From an uncultured bacterium (GTDB lineage Bacteria > Cyanobacteriota > Vampirovibrionia > Gastranaerophilales > Gastranaerophilaceae): a DNA stretch of 48,492 nt. The notes under the pieces are model-generated. The model had not been told where the DNA came from. It did no database searches and saw nothing but the letters and a program-made list of their open reading frames with translations. Shown here piece by piece: positions 25,538 to 34,201 of this stretch; within the stretch, counting starts at the first letter, position 1, and each line of letters opens with the position of its first letter. The position numbers were made by a program, and so were the translations under genes. The DNA lies in contig CACWHC010000011.1 of assembly GCA_902760645.1 (NCBI GenBank), positions 1 to 48,492 on the forward strand. The letters are read 5' to 3'.

Positions 25538-26821
25538 ATGAATATATCCAAAATTTCATCTGTAACTTTTAGAGAAAATACGCAAGCTCCAAAAGTTGAA
25601 AACAGTAGTGTAAATAAGCCGACAGCAGAAAACAGTAAACATTCGGATGAAAAAGGATTCATTCATTCAAAAAATATGCCTTATGTTATAGGGGGAGTTG
25701 CCGTAACAGCAGCGACAGTACTTGGTATTATAGGCGTTAAAAAAGGATGGTTCAGCAAATCCGCAAAACAGGTAATCAGAGATGGCGAAAACCTTATATC
25801 AGGGAAAAATGAAACATCTCCAACAATAATAAAACCTGCAGATGAGCACATTCCTGAACCGAAACCCACAGTTAAACCTTCGGATGAACCTGCTATAGAA
25901 CCGGCTGCGGAAATTAAATCTGCTGTTGAACCTGAAATCAAACCTGTTTTAGAACCGACGCCGGAAACAGTCAACCCGAAATTAAATGAAGAAGCAGCAA
26001 TTATAGAAAAACCCGAAAAAAATGTAAAGATAGATTCTAATGCGGCTAAAGTTACGGATGATGATGTTATTGAGGCTCTTGATAACTTAGAAAAGATTGA
26101 AGCCTTAAAACGCGAAGAAAAACTCGCTAACATGCCGAAATATTTAACTAAATATATGACTCCGGAAGAAGCACTTAAAGGAATTGAAGATGGCTCAATT
26201 TCACCGCTTCAAAGGGCAAAAATGTTTATTAAAGAATTTGATAATAATATAGAAGACTTAGTCAGAAATTTAGACAATCAATATCCTGTCATTAATAACT
26301 TGAATAAAGGGTTAAGAAGATATAAAAAAGATTTTACAGCAGCCTTTGACAGTTGGATAGCAGACCCGAATTCAGGTTACAGAGGTACTTATAAAGTTAT
26401 AGGAAATACAATCCACGAATCCCGTCCTGACAGTTCAAAAGTTATTTATATTTTTGATAAAGGACCGGAAGGCGGATTAAGAACAATAAGGGATATTCCT
26501 GAAGATACCAACAGACTTACGGGCATTATGCACTTCAATCCCGAACGTTATAAAGATTTTGGAAACGGCATCGGGATACAGCATTTGGATAAAATGGAAT
26601 ATATTGATTCAAAGACCGGTAAACTCGTCCAAAGTATAGAAATAGACCCCGTTAACAGAAGTTTCCATAATGTTATCGTAAATAATCCAAAAACGGGTAA
26701 TCCGGTACTGACGTTAGAAAGAACAGCCGAACCAAATCATTTATATTATAATGTGGAACTGTTTAACTCCGAAAACGGAGAACGAATTTCAAAAATTAAC
26801 ACAAAAAATTTATCTGAATAA
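25538..26821 (+). CDS. Proline-rich membrane-anchored protein with a C-terminal alpha/beta domain, lineage type
   Basis: ATG 25538 has a strong GAAGGAG site, so the upstream in-frame ATG is rejected. The 427-aa product begins MNISKISSVTFRENTQAP, has one membrane span (about residues 49-70, YVIGGVAVTAATVLGIIG), a Pro/Glu-rich linker with EP repeats (about residues 100-150), and a C-terminal domain (residues 190-427) rich in turns, with SKVIYIFDKGPEGGLRTI and TGNPVLTLERTAEPN. I do not recognise the domain. The short opening with a Phe after a few Ser/Thr/Asn residues resembles that of the HExxH protein at 38254. Likely an envelope-displayed protein. Confidence 0.6.
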   Translation: MNISKISSVTFRENTQAPKVENSSVNKPTAENSKHSDEKGFIHSKNMPYVIGGVAVTAATVLGIIGVKKGWFSKSAKQVIRDGENLISGKNETSPTIIKPADEHIPEPKPTVKPSDEPAIEPAAEIKSAVEPEIKPVLEPTPETVNPKLNEEAAIIEKPEKNVKIDSNAAKVTDDDVIEALDNLEKIEALKREEKLANMPKYLTKYMTPEEALKGIEDGSISPLQRAKMFIKEFDNNIEDLVRNLDNQYPVINNLNKGLRRYKKDFTAAFDSWIADPNSGYRGTYKVIGNTIHESRPDSSKVIYIFDKGPEGGLRTIRDIPEDTNRLTGIMHFNPERYKDFGNGIGIQHLDKMEYIDSKTGKLVQSIEIDPVNRSFHNVIVNNPKTGNPVLTLERTAEPNHLYYNVELFNSENGERISKINTKNLSE

Positions 26822-26825
26822 TAAA

Positions 26826-26849
26826 AAAGCCTCATTTATATGGGGCTTT
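26826..26849. terminator. Terminator hairpin between convergent genes
   Basis: AAAGCCTC and GGGGCTTT form an 8-bp stem (one G-T pair). On the minus strand it is followed by six Ts, so it ends transcription of the cpaEF-side genes; it also closes the plus-strand gene weakly. Confidence 0.75.
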
Positions 26850-26887
26850 AAATGTTAGTGTTAGGTATGTGTAGGTAGTAAACTTAT

Positions 26888-27184
26888 TTAGAAATGCATA
26901 TCAAACGATGGCGGCATACCGTTAATTTTTTCATCTTCCATTCTCATTGCCGAACCAATCGTAAAATTCTGCGCAAATATTTTATTTAATTCGTGATTAA
27001 TATCTCCGTTAAATACCTGTTCATTTTCCTCCAGAAAATCAAACAGAGGTTCTACCGGTGATGCAACAATCCCCGTTAAAGTACCTTCTGCAAGTTTTAA
27101 TGTGTGTTCACCAATTTCGGGAACTTTTACATTAAATCCAAAAGGCTTATATGGTCTGTTAAATGATGCGCCTGTTTCGTTCAC
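26888..27184 (-). CDS. 98-aa protein, unidentified
   Basis: The only possible long start is GTG 27184 behind an AGGAAC stretch. The product has no signal or span; its sequence includes FNRPYKPFGFNVKVPEIGEH and ends MEDEKINGMPPSFDMHF. It follows the CpaF-like gene by 123 bp on the same strand. No family recognised, and the weak start keeps confidence modest. Confidence 0.45.
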   Translation of the reverse strand: MNETGASFNRPYKPFGFNVKVPEIGEHTLKLAEGTLTGIVASPVEPLFDFLEENEQVFNGDINHELNKIFAQNFTIGSAMRMEDEKINGMPPSFDMHF

Positions 27185-27307
27185 TTTTATCTGTTCCTAT
27201 CTAATAATTAATACATTTTATATATCGGAACAGATTTTAGAAAAATTTAGAGTTTTTAAACCAATTTTTACAAATGTTAATATTTTTATAAACTTTGAAA
27301 TAACAAA

Positions 27308-28600
27308 TTACTTGCCAAATCTTGCCTGAAAAGATACTTTTTTAGGAGTAATCTCTTTGGTTACTGCCGGCTCTTTCGCATTATTAACCTGCTCAACCTC
27401 AGTTTTATCAGAGACAAAATTATACTTATATTCACCTGACTTGAATGAAAGTTTTTCGGCAAATACAGGGGTACCGGCTTTATTTGTACTTACTTCGGTA
27501 ACGGAATTTATCACAAACAAATCATCATTCTTTTCGAGCTGTACTATATAATCATAATCTTTTGCAAACTGCATTTTAGCTAACTTTTCAGTACATTTCA
27601 GTCTTGATACAAGTACGGACGTATAAAAACTCAACGCCTCATTAGGAGAATTTGCCCGAACGGTAGACACAAAGCCTGTATCTCCTGACAACAACTCGGA
27701 AATTTCTATATTAAATCCGATACTGTTTATATCTGAAAAAATGTATTCAGGATTATAATATAATGCGGCAGTAATCAAATCTCTCTGTTCTTTTTCGGTT
27801 AAATCCTCCACGTCAAACCTGTTTATATCAGCTTTTTTTGTATTAATCAATGAACCTTCTTCAAATAATAACATTCTTGCATTATCATCCGCTTCATTTA
27901 TAAATGCATTCAGAAATGCTGTTTTACCGCACTGAACAGGGGAAGATATAAGGACTTTTTTCTTGTTTTCTATAAGCGTTTTTAAAAACTCGGAAATATT
28001 ACTATCCAGAATATCCCTTCTCTCAAAATATCCGAAATCAAACAACGTATCGGAAACCTTCTTTAAAATAAGCTTTGTTCTGCATACAGGCTCTCTGAGT
28101 ATTGTAACCAATAAATTATTCAGACGAAATGTAATAACCGAAGAAGATTTGCCAGACATTTCAATTAATCTTACAAGAAGTGTATCAAACTGTGTCTTGT
28201 CAATTACAACATCAGATTTTTCTATAATGCCGTTTTTTTCAACATATATATCGGCAGGCGAATTAACAAAGATTTTCGATACATCCTTTTGGGAAATCAA
28301 AAAATCCAAAGACCCAAATCCGTACACAGACGTAAAAAACATTGAACTGATACGTTCTTTTTCAGCAGAAGTCAATTTAATTTCGGAGAATTGCTCATTT
28401 AATTTTGAATTTAGAAAACTCATAATCAACTCTTGCTGTTCATCTTTTGAATAATCAAACCAAATAGGTATTGTCGCAATTTTCTGCGACAAAGCCTTTG
28501 TAAGCTCTGAACATAACGAAGCCAACTCCGGAGATACCGGATTACAGTTATCTTCCTCAGAATATAAATCAAATTTTTTTAATCTGTCTGTGATTGCCAA
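27308..28600 (-). CDS. CpaF/TadA-like secretion ATPase with degenerate active site
   Basis: The 430-aa protein has the CpaF layout: N-terminal helical domain, SVYGFGSLDFLISQKDVSKIFVNSP, then a RecA-like core. Canonical motifs are altered. Walker A is SSPVQCGKTAFL instead of GGTGSGKTT, the Walker B region is PEYIFSDINSIGF where active members have GEVRG, and the His box is STVRANSPNEAL where TIHANS is usual. GKT and the overall fold remain. It starts 3 bp after the cpaE-like gene, so both act together, but ATP hydrolysis is doubtful. The tail ends VSFQARFGK. Family sure, activity doubtful. Confidence 0.82.
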   Translation of the reverse strand: MAITDRLKKFDLYSEEDNCNPVSPELASLCSELTKALSQKIATIPIWFDYSKDEQQELIMSFLNSKLNEQFSEIKLTSAEKERISSMFFTSVYGFGSLDFLISQKDVSKIFVNSPADIYVEKNGIIEKSDVVIDKTQFDTLLVRLIEMSGKSSSVITFRLNNLLVTILREPVCRTKLILKKVSDTLFDFGYFERRDILDSNISEFLKTLIENKKKVLISSPVQCGKTAFLNAFINEADDNARMLLFEEGSLINTKKADINRFDVEDLTEKEQRDLITAALYYNPEYIFSDINSIGFNIEISELLSGDTGFVSTVRANSPNEALSFYTSVLVSRLKCTEKLAKMQFAKDYDYIVQLEKNDDLFVINSVTEVSTNKAGTPVFAEKLSFKSGEYKYNFVSDKTEVEQVNNAKEPAVTKEITPKKVSFQARFGK

Positions 28601-28603
28601 TTA

Positions 28604-29797
28604 TCAAATCTCCAATATATTTTCAATTTTTCTTTCCGATTCGGGAGTGAATTTCTTCACGAATTTATTTCTGAATACGGTATCTGCAACATTTATTGCC
28701 AATTCCTTGTAACTTGCGGCAACGTTTGAGGACGGATTATCCTCAGATACCAACACCCCTTTATTTATTGAAGCCATTAAGGCAAAATAGTTATTAGGGA
28801 TTTTCCAGTATATTTTTTTCTTTAACAGCGTTTCAACATCGGAAAGAGTAATCTCATCATTTTCCATATATCTGTTGATAATTATTTGAGCCTTATTCTC
28901 ATCATATCCGAGTTTTTCAAAAAGACCCAGACAACGCTGACAATTTCTTAATGCCGGCAAATTAACGATAGTAACCAAAAATATCATGTCGGAATAATCT
29001 AACGTAGTAATAGTTTTTGCATCAAGAGTAGTGTCAGTATCAACAATTATATACGAAAAACTTTCTTTCAAAACTTCAAAAAACTTAGTTACCTGCTTTG
29101 AAGATATTTGTTTGGACGGCTTAAAATACGGTGAATCAGCCAACACATAAAGACTTGTATCTTTATACTTTTCCATCGTACTTAACAAAAAATCTCTGTT
29201 TAAAATATTCAGATTATCAAACATATACGATATATCAAAAGATGGCTGAATATCCATAAACGCAGTTATGTCACCAAACTGAAAATTCAAATCTATCAGG
29301 GCAACATTTTCTTTTGTTATCTGAGCAAGCTCCAAGGCAAGATTTGCGGCTATTGAGGTTTTACCTATGCCACCCTTGTTTGAAAATACAGTAATCATCT
29401 TGCACTTATCATGTTTTTGGATATCAATAGAAAACTGTTCTTTTACACGTTCAAGCATATCAGATAATTCTGATTTGATAAACGGATAAGCCAAAATTTC
29501 TTTTGCACCTGCTCTGATAGCAGAAACGATAAAATTAACGTCAGGATTTTCTTTAATCGCAACTATTTTTAGCTTTGAATATTCCGATGTTATTTTTTCG
29601 ATAAACTTATGCCTGTCTTTTGCCATATCAACAAAAACAAGCACTTTATCCATATTTTTCAGTGAAGCAACAATATCAGCTTCGCTACTCCACGCATCAA
29701 ATATTTCGTAATCTGATAAATCCTTTATAAAACTGCAGAGAAGCTCTTTTAACCTGTCGTTATCGGTGAATATAATTGTAGAAATCTTCTCAGCCAT
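28604..29797 (-). CDS. CpaE-like protein (receiver-like domain plus ParA/MinD ATPase)
   Basis: The 397-aa protein has an N-terminal receiver-like domain (residues 1-125: TIIFTDNDRLKELLCSF, KVLVFVDMAK, AGAKEILAYPF) and a MinD/ParA ATPase with deviant Walker A FSNKGGIGKTSIAANLALEL (about residues 138-157), followed by DLNFQFGDITAFMDIQPSFD and IIVDTDTTLDAKT. CpaE places Tad pilus machinery at the pole. It forms an operon with the CpaF-like gene. No other tad gene (rcpA, tadB, tadC, flp) is visible in the window. RBS AGAGG, just after the structured RNA at 29809-29985. Confidence 0.88.
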   Translation of the reverse strand: MAEKISTIIFTDNDRLKELLCSFIKDLSDYEIFDAWSSEADIVASLKNMDKVLVFVDMAKDRHKFIEKITSEYSKLKIVAIKENPDVNFIVSAIRAGAKEILAYPFIKSELSDMLERVKEQFSIDIQKHDKCKMITVFSNKGGIGKTSIAANLALELAQITKENVALIDLNFQFGDITAFMDIQPSFDISYMFDNLNILNRDFLLSTMEKYKDTSLYVLADSPYFKPSKQISSKQVTKFFEVLKESFSYIIVDTDTTLDAKTITTLDYSDMIFLVTIVNLPALRNCQRCLGLFEKLGYDENKAQIIINRYMENDEITLSDVETLLKKKIYWKIPNNYFALMASINKGVLVSEDNPSSNVAASYKELAINVADTVFRNKFVKKFTPESERKIENILEI

Positions 29798-29808
29798 AGT
29801 ATCCTCTT

Positions 29809-29985
29809 AAAAAAGCTCAGGGAGTGTGATTTTGTTACCTGCTAAGCTCGCAGGTGGGTGAGTGCCTTTGACTATCCGTTTCCCACTGGCGAAATATATT
29901 CGGTGGGTATACTTCACGTCGCTTTGAAGAGCGGACTCTCCCTATTTAATTAAATGTAGGAACAAAATTGAACACCCCTCTGAGC
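29809..29985 (-). ncRNA. ssrS: Structured RNA of about 177 nt, probable 6S RNA
   Basis: On the minus strand a promoter places the start at 29985. The ends pair over 12 bp with one bulge (GCTCAGAGGGGTG with CACTCCCTGAGC), followed directly by six Us at 29809-29814. Further in, ATTTTGTT pairs with AACAAAAT after a small internal loop; next come a side hairpin ACCTGC/GCAGGT on the 3' side, a helix GGGAGAGT/ACTCACCC with one A-A mismatch, and an apical hairpin with CCCAC/GTGGG. A long rod with a bulged centre, this size and own promoter fit 6S RNA, which binds RNA polymerase. I cannot test it against a 6S covariance model. The alternative is an attenuator-type leader of cpaE, whose RBS follows within a few bases. 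Confidence 0.6.
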
Positions 29986-29991
29986 AATTAT

Positions 29992-30020
29992 AGTATAGCA
30001 GTTTTTTTTGAAAAAAACAA
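29992..30020 (-). promoter_or_regulatory. Promoter of the structured RNA
   Basis: TTGTTT (30015-30020) and TATACT (29992-29997) are spaced 17 bp. Seven bases past the -10 lies 29985, the exact first base of the closing stem. Confidence 0.7.
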
Positions 30021-30051
30021 TAGGCGACAAGACTAATATAAAAAAGAGGTT

Positions 30052-30480
30052 TTATGATCTCTCTTTTTCTTTATTTTCCGCATTTATTCTTGATTCAACT
30101 TCTTCAATTATATCACTAAAGCTGCCTGCCGGAGCAACTTCTTTATTATGCCAGCTTCCCACATGTCTTACGCTTCCGTCTTTATAGATTTCAGTCGTAT
30201 CATTTGTCATTGTCTGATTATTTATTACAACAGCACCGGAATTCGGGAAATATTCAATTGAATAACGAGGAACAAATGTTGCATACGCAGGATTTGGAAT
30301 ATCAGGTGCCTGAGTACCTATTCTTTTTAAAATACTTCTTAATTCTTTTTGAGAAAATAAGTCTGTAATATCGGTACAAACAGGTCTACCTGCCAAATTT
30401 GCAGATGCATCCTTTGTCGTTTGCACATTTGTATAATACTGTTGCGGATAAGCGGAATTAATCGGAGCTATAGTTGTCAT
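30052..30480 (-). CDS. 142-aa protein, unidentified
   Basis: ATG 30480 has an AAGGAAT site. The protein starts MTTIAPINSAYPQQYYTNVQ, with an N-terminal Tyr/Gln/Thr-rich stretch, a central FVPRYSIEYFPNSGAVVINN strand region, and an acidic end (EEVESRINAENKEKERS). No signal peptide or span. It sits upstream of the structured RNA, after a terminator that separates it from the TPR-retropepsin gene. No family recognised. Confidence 0.55.
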   Translation of the reverse strand: MTTIAPINSAYPQQYYTNVQTTKDASANLAGRPVCTDITDLFSQKELRSILKRIGTQAPDIPNPAYATFVPRYSIEYFPNSGAVVINNQTMTNDTTEIYKDGSVRHVGSWHNKEVAPAGSFSDIIEEVESRINAENKEKERS

Positions 30481-30501
30481 AATAAATTATTCCTTTCATA
30501 A

Positions 30502-30538
30502 AAATTGACTTCACAATATTTACAACGGAAGTCAATTT
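30502..30538 (-). terminator. Terminator of the TPR-retropepsin gene
   Basis: AAATTGACTTC and GAAGTCAATTT form a perfect 11-bp stem with a 15-nt loop; on the minus strand the stem runs into a TTTTT run. It lies just before the RBS of the next gene. Confidence 0.8.
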
Positions 30539-30586
30539 ATTTATTTGCCACTTTGTAAAAATTTTTATAAGAAATTTTACATTTTA

Positions 30587-31804
30587 TTATTTTACACTTT
30601 TAATAATAATTTTATTATTCTCTTTATCTATATAAAAATCTGTCTTTGAAAGAGTATCATTGCCGATAATCCCATCAACAAAAAATTTATCATCGTTCAC
30701 GATAAAGGCTCTTGTTTTGTTAAAAACGGAACGACCCAGTTTCAGACTTACCTCGGCAACGGGAACAACCGTTTTTGAGCCGTCTGCAACCTGAATTATT
30801 CCTCTTATATTTTTACTCGGAGCAATTCCGTTTGCTTTTGCAAACTTAGAATAAATTACGGTAGAATTTGCACCCGTATCAATCATAAAATCACCTGAAT
30901 AGCCGTTTGCCCAAGCTTTTACCACCATCAGACCTTTTCTCATTTCAAAAGGGATACCCGTACTTTCGACATCTTCCGAAATTTGATATGGTTTACCTGT
31001 AATTTCCTGATATTTTGATTTTGCATCAGTTGAATCATTTATATCAATTCTTGCCGTCTGAGCATAATATTTTACGGCCAAATCGGTTTTGCCGAGTTTA
31101 TTATACAATTCAGCAAGTTTATATAAATCATGAACATTATCACTAAATTTTGCAGCAGCTTCTTTACGGTATTTTAGAGCATTTTCATAATCCTCAATAT
31201 TTTCATATATATTTGCAGCACCTGCCCAGGCAACCTCATAAGATGCATCCTGCTTTATAACAGCTTTATAAAGTGCCAGAGCATCCTCATATCTCTCCGA
31301 TTTGTCATACAAATTTGCAAGAAACATTTTATAATCGACATTACCCGGCTCATATTTAATTGCCTTCAGAAGATATTTTTCCGTATTTACTTTATCACCG
31401 TCATTATTATACGCAAGCCCTGCCAAATAGTTACTAAACGCATCTTTTGGCTGAATTTTTACAAGTTTTAATGCGGTTTCAATCGATGCAGACACTTTAT
31501 TCTGATTAATCTGAACATTATATTTCAGGTTATAATAGTCTTTTGCAATATTTCGGGGGGGATTACCCTCTAACAAAGCCTCCGCTTTTTGCAAATCTCC
31601 GTTACGGAAAGCCTCCTGTGCTGCAACATAATTCGCTTTAATCTTTTTGTTATTATTTACTATATAAAAACCACTTAACACGCTTACTATGAGTATAGAT
31701 ACCGCACAGGCTATTATGACTGACTGTTTCACATTCAGCCCTGATGTTTTTTCCCTCCGGGCAAAAGGATTTGATGATTGAATCGGTGTTTGTTTCATAT
31801 CCAT
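30587..31804 (-). CDS. Membrane-anchored TPR protein with a retropepsin-like aspartic protease domain
   Basis: The 405-aa protein has an N-terminal membrane span (residues 28-48, IIACAVSILIVSVLSGFYIV), five or so TPR units (residues 55-265, for example FSNYLAGLAYNNDGDKVNTEKY, ALALYKAVIKQD, KTDLAVKYYAQTARI), and a C-terminal domain with the catalytic motif DFMIDTGANSTVIYSKFAKA followed by VDGIIGNDTLSKTDFYID. DTG plus the later GxxG-N flap-type motif fits the single-lobed retropepsin family (gag-polyprotein aspartyl protease type), active as a dimer. RBS AGGAG before ATG 31804. A C7 run in the coding strand near 31555-31561 is noted. Periplasmic processing role inferred. Confidence 0.85.
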   Translation of the reverse strand: MDMKQTPIQSSNPFARREKTSGLNVKQSVIIACAVSILIVSVLSGFYIVNNNKKIKANYVAAQEAFRNGDLQKAEALLEGNPPRNIAKDYYNLKYNVQINQNKVSASIETALKLVKIQPKDAFSNYLAGLAYNNDGDKVNTEKYLLKAIKYEPGNVDYKMFLANLYDKSERYEDALALYKAVIKQDASYEVAWAGAANIYENIEDYENALKYRKEAAAKFSDNVHDLYKLAELYNKLGKTDLAVKYYAQTARIDINDSTDAKSKYQEITGKPYQISEDVESTGIPFEMRKGLMVVKAWANGYSGDFMIDTGANSTVIYSKFAKANGIAPSKNIRGIIQVADGSKTVVPVAEVSLKLGRSVFNKTRAFIVNDDKFFVDGIIGNDTLSKTDFYIDKENNKIIIKSVK

Positions 31805-31906
31805 TTAAAAAATTTCTCCTAAAAAAATTATATAACAAATTGAAAAAACTCATTAAAATTTAATATGATTGTAACATTAAATCATATATTACTGCATTTA
31901 ATACAA

Positions 31907-31933
31907 AACGGGGTACAATTATCGCACCCCGTT
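31907..31933 (-). terminator. Terminator of the 333-aa secreted protein gene
   Basis: AACGGGGT and ACCCCGTT pair over 8 bp with an 11-nt loop; the minus strand continues TTTTG. It lies 34 bp after the stop at 31967. Confidence 0.7.
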
Positions 31934-31966
31934 TGTTATCACAAATAAATATGTTGTTAAATTTTA

Positions 31967-33013
31967 TTAGAACGCAATATTGCGTACGGTTCCGTTTGAA
32001 AATTTAATATTAAAATTCAAAGGCTTTGGATCATCTTTATATTTCAATACCAAAATTCTCATATCAGCTTGTTGTTTAAGTTCATAATTTTCAGGTAAAG
32101 CATTTGCAAATCTTTTTGATTCAGCCGTAATTCTTGCTAACCTTACCCAGTTAGGAACACTTAATAATGCTGATGTACCCGCTGTCAAAATCAGTACCGG
32201 AGGGAAAGTACCTACAGTATCAATCAAATCAAGTCTGTCTAAATCAACAAATGACTCTGTCGTAACATCTTTAAGAGCTGCAAGTCTTTCACTTGTTGCT
32301 GTTACCGAAGCATCATAATTGCTTTTATTAGTTAAAACATATTCATAAGCGTGAACATATTTGTTTTCTTTTTGTTTTAAACGATATTCTCTTTGTATAA
32401 TAGAAATTTTTGCATTTTCATCGTAGTAACTTGTTGTATCAACGCAATCAAGATTAATTGGCTCATTATCAGGTGTATACGGGAATACAGATGTCTTTTT
32501 ATTATCTTTTGCCATCTTATTATTTATCGCCTTCATCCCGGATTTTAAAGGTTTAACCAAATCAGGCGAAATGTAGAAATTACCCAATTCCTGTTTTCTT
32601 GCCAAAGTGAAGAAATCAAATTTGTATTCTTTTAATGCTGCATCGTCTTCCAATTCGCCAAACTGATAACCGCCGCGAGTCAATAATTCAGTCATTTCAT
32701 TATTTTCTACATCATATTTTTCATTTGAAACAACATAAATATTGGTATTTTGATTTGCAGGATATAATCTTATGAAATAAGTGCAATTTGGGTCCGTATA
32801 TATATAGGCATTACTAACATTTTCTAAAGGTTTAAATTTGTCTTCACCTTTATATGCCGCAATAGCACTGTCTATTTCATACACAAGCTGTCTAATGTTA
32901 ACATTTTTTACCTGATAACCAAAGAAATTCTTTGTAATTTCAGCTGAAACAATACCTGAATTTGCGAATGTTATCAGCAACACCAAAACTAATAACTTAA
33001 AAAATCTTTTCAT
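31967..33013 (-). CDS. Secreted protein of about 348 aa, unidentified
   Basis: ATG 33013 is preferred because AAAGGGT precedes it and it opens a proper signal peptide (MKRFFKLLVLVLLITFANSG, cleavage near VSAEI); a longer frame would overlap the AI-2E exporter gene. The mature part starts TKNFFGYQVKN. It has no membrane span except a weak hydrophobic stretch (TFPPVLILTAGTSALLSVP). It lies 23 bp after the exporter gene, probably cotranscribed. No domain recognised; envelope location is the only safe statement. Confidence 0.6.
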   Translation of the reverse strand: MKRFFKLLVLVLLITFANSGIVSAEITKNFFGYQVKNVNIRQLVYEIDSAIAAYKGEDKFKPLENVSNAYIYTDPNCTYFIRLYPANQNTNIYVVSNEKYDVENNEMTELLTRGGYQFGELEDDAALKEYKFDFFTLARKQELGNFYISPDLVKPLKSGMKAINNKMAKDNKKTSVFPYTPDNEPINLDCVDTTSYYDENAKISIIQREYRLKQKENKYVHAYEYVLTNKSNYDASVTATSERLAALKDVTTESFVDLDRLDLIDTVGTFPPVLILTAGTSALLSVPNWVRLARITAESKRFANALPENYELKQQADMRILVLKYKDDPKPLNFNIKFSNGTVRNIAF

Positions 33014-33035
33014 TTTTACCCTTTCTTTACTACCA

Positions 33036-34013
33036 TTATTCACTCTTTTCATCCATATTTTTTAAATATAATTCTTCAATAAATACGCAGGCATCAGCAG
33101 CAATTGCCGGAGCAAAAATTGCACCAATTACACCAAAGTATTTTGCACAAACAAATAAAAATATATAAATAACAATCGGATGAAGATCCATAAATTTACC
33201 AAATACATATGGTTTTACAAAATTATTTTCCGCAAATTGTGCGAACAGAAAAATTACTGCTGTTAATATAACCACGGTCCAGCCTAATTTGTATGTTACA
33301 GCTAAACAAACGACTAAAGCCAGAGCAGGTCCAACGATAGGAACTATATCCAATACGGCAGAAACACATCCTAATATGACCGCAGAATCAACTCCCAATA
33401 TCAAAAGACCAATAAGTACAATCAGACCTACACTTGCTGACGCAATAAACTGACCTGATACAAATCTGCTCAATTTTTCTTCAGAAATAACAAATATTTC
33501 TTTCATTCTGTCCCTTGAATTACTTGGGAAAAATCTTAGAACAGCACCCAGAATTTTATCTCTGTCCACAATTAAGAAATATGTAAAAATCAGTGCTACA
33601 AATAAATAAATTCCGCCTTTAGAAATACCTGAAATGGATGCAAGCAAACCTCCCGAATTTGCAAATTCCTGAACAACAGGTGAATGCATAACAAAATCTT
33701 TTATTTTATCTACATATTGAGGATATTGTGCCGCAAGATTTGCAAGTTCATGACCCCCAATAATTATAATCGGCAGGAACATAAGCAACAAACCTGCTAT
33801 AAATCCGCCAAATACTATCGCAGCAGCAGCACCTCGGCTGCATTTTTTTTCTAACTTATCTACTACTGGATTTAATGCACAAGCTACAACATAAGTTGCA
33901 AAAAGCATTAAAGCAATATCAGTTATCGTAAATAAGCATACAATGTAAACTGCAATACCCAACAAAAAAATCAGATTTTGCGAATTGCCTATTTTTTGAA
34001 AAACTTTATCCAT
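33036..34013 (-). CDS. AI-2E family transporter (PerM/YdiK type)
   Basis: The 325-aa membrane protein has seven to eight spans and the family signatures AACALNPVVDKLEKKCSRGAA in the first loop, VLDIVPIVGPALALVVCL near the centre, and LHPIVIYIFLFVCAKYFGVIGAIFAPAIAA near the end. Members export small molecules such as AI-2 or act as Na+/H+ antiporters; the substrate cannot be told from sequence. RBS AAAGGTG before ATG 34013. Confidence 0.9.
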   Translation of the reverse strand: MDKVFQKIGNSQNLIFLLGIAVYIVCLFTITDIALMLFATYVVACALNPVVDKLEKKCSRGAAAAIVFGGFIAGLLLMFLPIIIIGGHELANLAAQYPQYVDKIKDFVMHSPVVQEFANSGGLLASISGISKGGIYLFVALIFTYFLIVDRDKILGAVLRFFPSNSRDRMKEIFVISEEKLSRFVSGQFIASASVGLIVLIGLLILGVDSAVILGCVSAVLDIVPIVGPALALVVCLAVTYKLGWTVVILTAVIFLFAQFAENNFVKPYVFGKFMDLHPIVIYIFLFVCAKYFGVIGAIFAPAIAADACVFIEELYLKNMDEKSE

Positions 34014-34157
34014 AATAACACCTTTCTTTATCTCAACACTTTATTAATAAACCTGATAAAAACTTATATGTCCTTTTTTATATACATCTTTTTCATTTTC
34101 TAAACTTTTGTATTTTAAATTATACTACATAATTTTACATAATGTAATTACATGTAA

Positions 34158-34192
34158 TAATATAATATACTATAATATAATATACTATAATA
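34158..34192 (+). repeat. 15-bp tandem repeat carrying doubled -10-like elements
   Basis: The unit TAATATAATATACTA occurs twice exactly (34158-34172 and 34173-34187), with a partial third copy. Each unit holds TATACT and TATAAT -10-like hexamers. It ends 10 bp before the AsmA-like gene, so copy number could change promoter strength. Confidence 0.8.
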
Positions 34193-34201
34193 CAAGAGAA
34201 T

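Noticed and set aside
29809-29985. Riboswitch (cobalamin, glycine or cyclic-di-GMP type) for cpaE
   Set aside because: Fragments such as CAGTGGGAAACGG look suggestive, but none of the ordered consensus elements of these classes is present; the closed rod with its own promoter and U tract fits a free RNA better.
31555-31561. C7 run within the TPR-retropepsin gene as a second phase-variation tract
   Set aside because: The gene is intact through it and seven bases is short for a contingency tract; noted only in the gene entry.
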